NCBI GenBank assembly: GCA_017562135.1
Contig: QEYB01000766.1
Location: forward strand, 372,001 to 436,000
Source: Dipylidium caninum
Lineage: Eukaryota; Platyhelminthes; Cestoda; Cyclophyllidea; Dipylidiidae
DNA length: 64,000 bases
Reading direction: 5' to 3'
The position numbers and the translations under genes are program-made. Positions 62,530-64,000 of the stretch are shown here, one piece after another (within the stretch, counting starts at the first letter, position 1; every line of letters begins with the position of its first letter). The notes under the pieces are model-generated. The model saw nothing but the letters and a program-made list of their open reading frames with translations, did not search any database and had not been told where the DNA came from.

Positions 62530-64000
62530 ATTCGAGGGCTTTTTGGCGCGACAAATTCACTGGTCAGGGCGCCTCCTCCGCGCTCGCAGCGGCGATTTGG
62601 CCGACGGTGTCACCAGAGCGCGCGAAGACGCCTTCCGCTTGCGCCGCACCAACACGAGGAGGGCAGGCGGCGGGGAGGGCGTCGCCTCGCTTCTTTTCAC
62701 TTCATTTGTCGCAGTACACGTCTCTCGACTCACACTCTCGCCTCCAGAGGTTCATTTGCTTTCCTAAGTGCTTGTTTCTCCCTGTGAAACAGTTTTCGAA
62801 TGCGTATGACGAGTTGCCGACTACTCGGCCCGGAGGGAGGGGGTTGAAGGGCGGCAGAATGTCGAGCTCGTGTGGCAGGGACTTTGCCGATGAAGACTAA
62901 CGGCTGCGGTGTCGAGTCTCTGATTCCCGGGTTCACGTGACTTAGGTTCAGTTACGAAAATGTGTAATGTTTGGGATACACTGGGCTGCTGGAGACGGAT
63001 TGCGATAGCCCCAAACGAGGCCCTTCGTCCAAACCGTTTTGGGCCCAGTGAAGCGCGGCTAGTCAGCCTCGCAGCCGCGAGTTGTCAGGACAGAAGCTGC
63101 CATTGCTGCCGTGCCTGAGGCCCCACCAGTTGTCCGCTGCTCGCTGCTGCCGACGCCAATCAAAGTCGGTGCTCGGCTGTGCCCAGTGATCGTTTGACTG
63201 CACGCCACAGTCAAGTCTTTTTTAACTTATTTTGGCGTTTCACAACTCGACCCCGCCCCGGAGGGAAGTAGACACACACACACACAGTATATCCTTTTGC
63301 TTAATCGCATGTATACATTCTGCGGCTCAACTCATCTAATCCCGTGGCTTACAACGTGAATCCAACGAGCGCCCTCTTCCAGCTGCATCGTTACATGCGC
63401 TGAGAGATCAAAGCAGGTGCGTTCAGGGACTCGTTACTAGCATTATCCCTCCGTGAAACCAGGCTGAGGAGTCGGCTCCGGACGGAAGTGGCCGCAGTGC
63501 CTGTGAAAAGCCCCAAGTGGCCGTCTCCGCCCGTCAGCCCCCCCCCCCCCTCCCCAGTTCGTGTTGCCGCCTCGTGTTCCAACAACCCACATTCCGCTTG
63601 GTTTTGGCCGTGCAAAATCCGCCTTCGTGAGGGACTCCCTCTTTGTTGTGCGGGCGCGGGAGGGGCGCGGAGTGATGTAGACCAAGCGACCGGAATTTGG
63701 CTCTGCCGCAACGTGACCCAACGACGCGTAAGGCCGTGTGAAGCGTCTTTTAGCCTCAAAGGCTGCGTCTCCTTTGGGTCTTCAGAGGGACGTGCTGCTA
63801 CCGTGCGACCCAACAATGGGAAGACGCTAGTCGTGGCTGCTGGGAAAGAAATTTCCCCGCGCCCGATCGGAAACGAGTGTGAAAGGGAGGGAGGAGGATG
63901 GGGCGCAGACGGTGTGTCCAACTTCTCCCTCTCCTGGCGGTGCTTCGTGAGGTGGAGGACATCCTGTCATGGCTTGCTTAAGGCAGGAGTTTTTAGAACT
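62530..64000. other. GC-rich, repeat-bearing end of the window, no gene recognised
   Basis: GC- and CpG-rich DNA with an AC dinucleotide run at about 63,272-63,286 and a 13-C tract at 63,538-63,550. Open frames on both strands are long mainly because stop codons are rare in GC-rich DNA, and none shows family-like sequence. It may be the promoter or 5' UTR region of a gene beyond the window. Confidence 0.35.

Noticed and set aside
63391..63921. 176-codon minus-strand ORF
   Set aside because: It lies in GC-rich DNA with a poly-C tract, where stops are rare; the peptide is low-complexity.

Overview
The window is eukaryotic nuclear DNA. Its genes are broken by GT-AG introns, some only 30-41 nt long, and it has large introns and gene-poor spacers. 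The proteins are animal proteins. An APC (adenomatous polyposis coli) protein with ARM, 20-residue and SAMP repeats, the very short introns, the moderate GC content and the divergent sequences suggest a parasitic flatworm, most likely a tapeworm or fluke. That assignment is inference and was not checked against a database.

Layout. 1-10.7 kb is gene-poor; only one exon-like block (307-421, minus) is well formed. 10.8-12.4 kb (minus) holds two unrecognised coding segments. 13.4-17.4 kb (minus) is a seven-exon R3HDM4-like gene. 18.1-19.7 kb (plus) is a seven-exon TMBIM6 (Bax inhibitor-1) gene, divergent from R3HDM4. 19.8-22.9 kb is mostly without recognisable genes. 22.97-23.49 kb (minus) is the 3' part of an unrecognised gene lying head-to-head with CDC16 (APC6), which occupies 23.7-27.9 kb (plus, twelve exons). 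A divergent alpha-tubulin lies convergently at 28.3-30.8 kb (minus). From 33.4 to 59.4 kb (plus) a fourteen-exon APC gene of about 2,111 codons fills almost half of the window. 59.4-64 kb is non-coding as far as I can see: a probable APC 3' UTR, then a GC-rich stretch with simple repeats.

Most exon models come from matching splice phases by hand. In TMBIM6, CDC16, R3HDM4 and APC every modelled junction keeps the frame and the total length is divisible by three, which is strong internal support. The genes do not form one pathway. APC is the Wnt/beta-catenin destruction-complex scaffold, CDC16 is a TPR subunit of the anaphase-promoting complex, TMBIM6 is an ER calcium-leak and cell-death modulator, the tubulin is cytoskeletal, and the role of R3HDM4 is poorly known.

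I found no convincing new multi-gene system. The oddest item is the alpha-tubulin: a one-base frameshift in a T run, Asn where alpha-tubulin normally has its catalytic Glu254, and a long non-acidic C-terminal extension. Other points of interest are an APC whose N-terminus is proline-rich where a coiled coil would be expected, minimal introns including one that keeps the frame if retained, a GC-AG intron, and an R3HDM4 start exon with only five coding bases.
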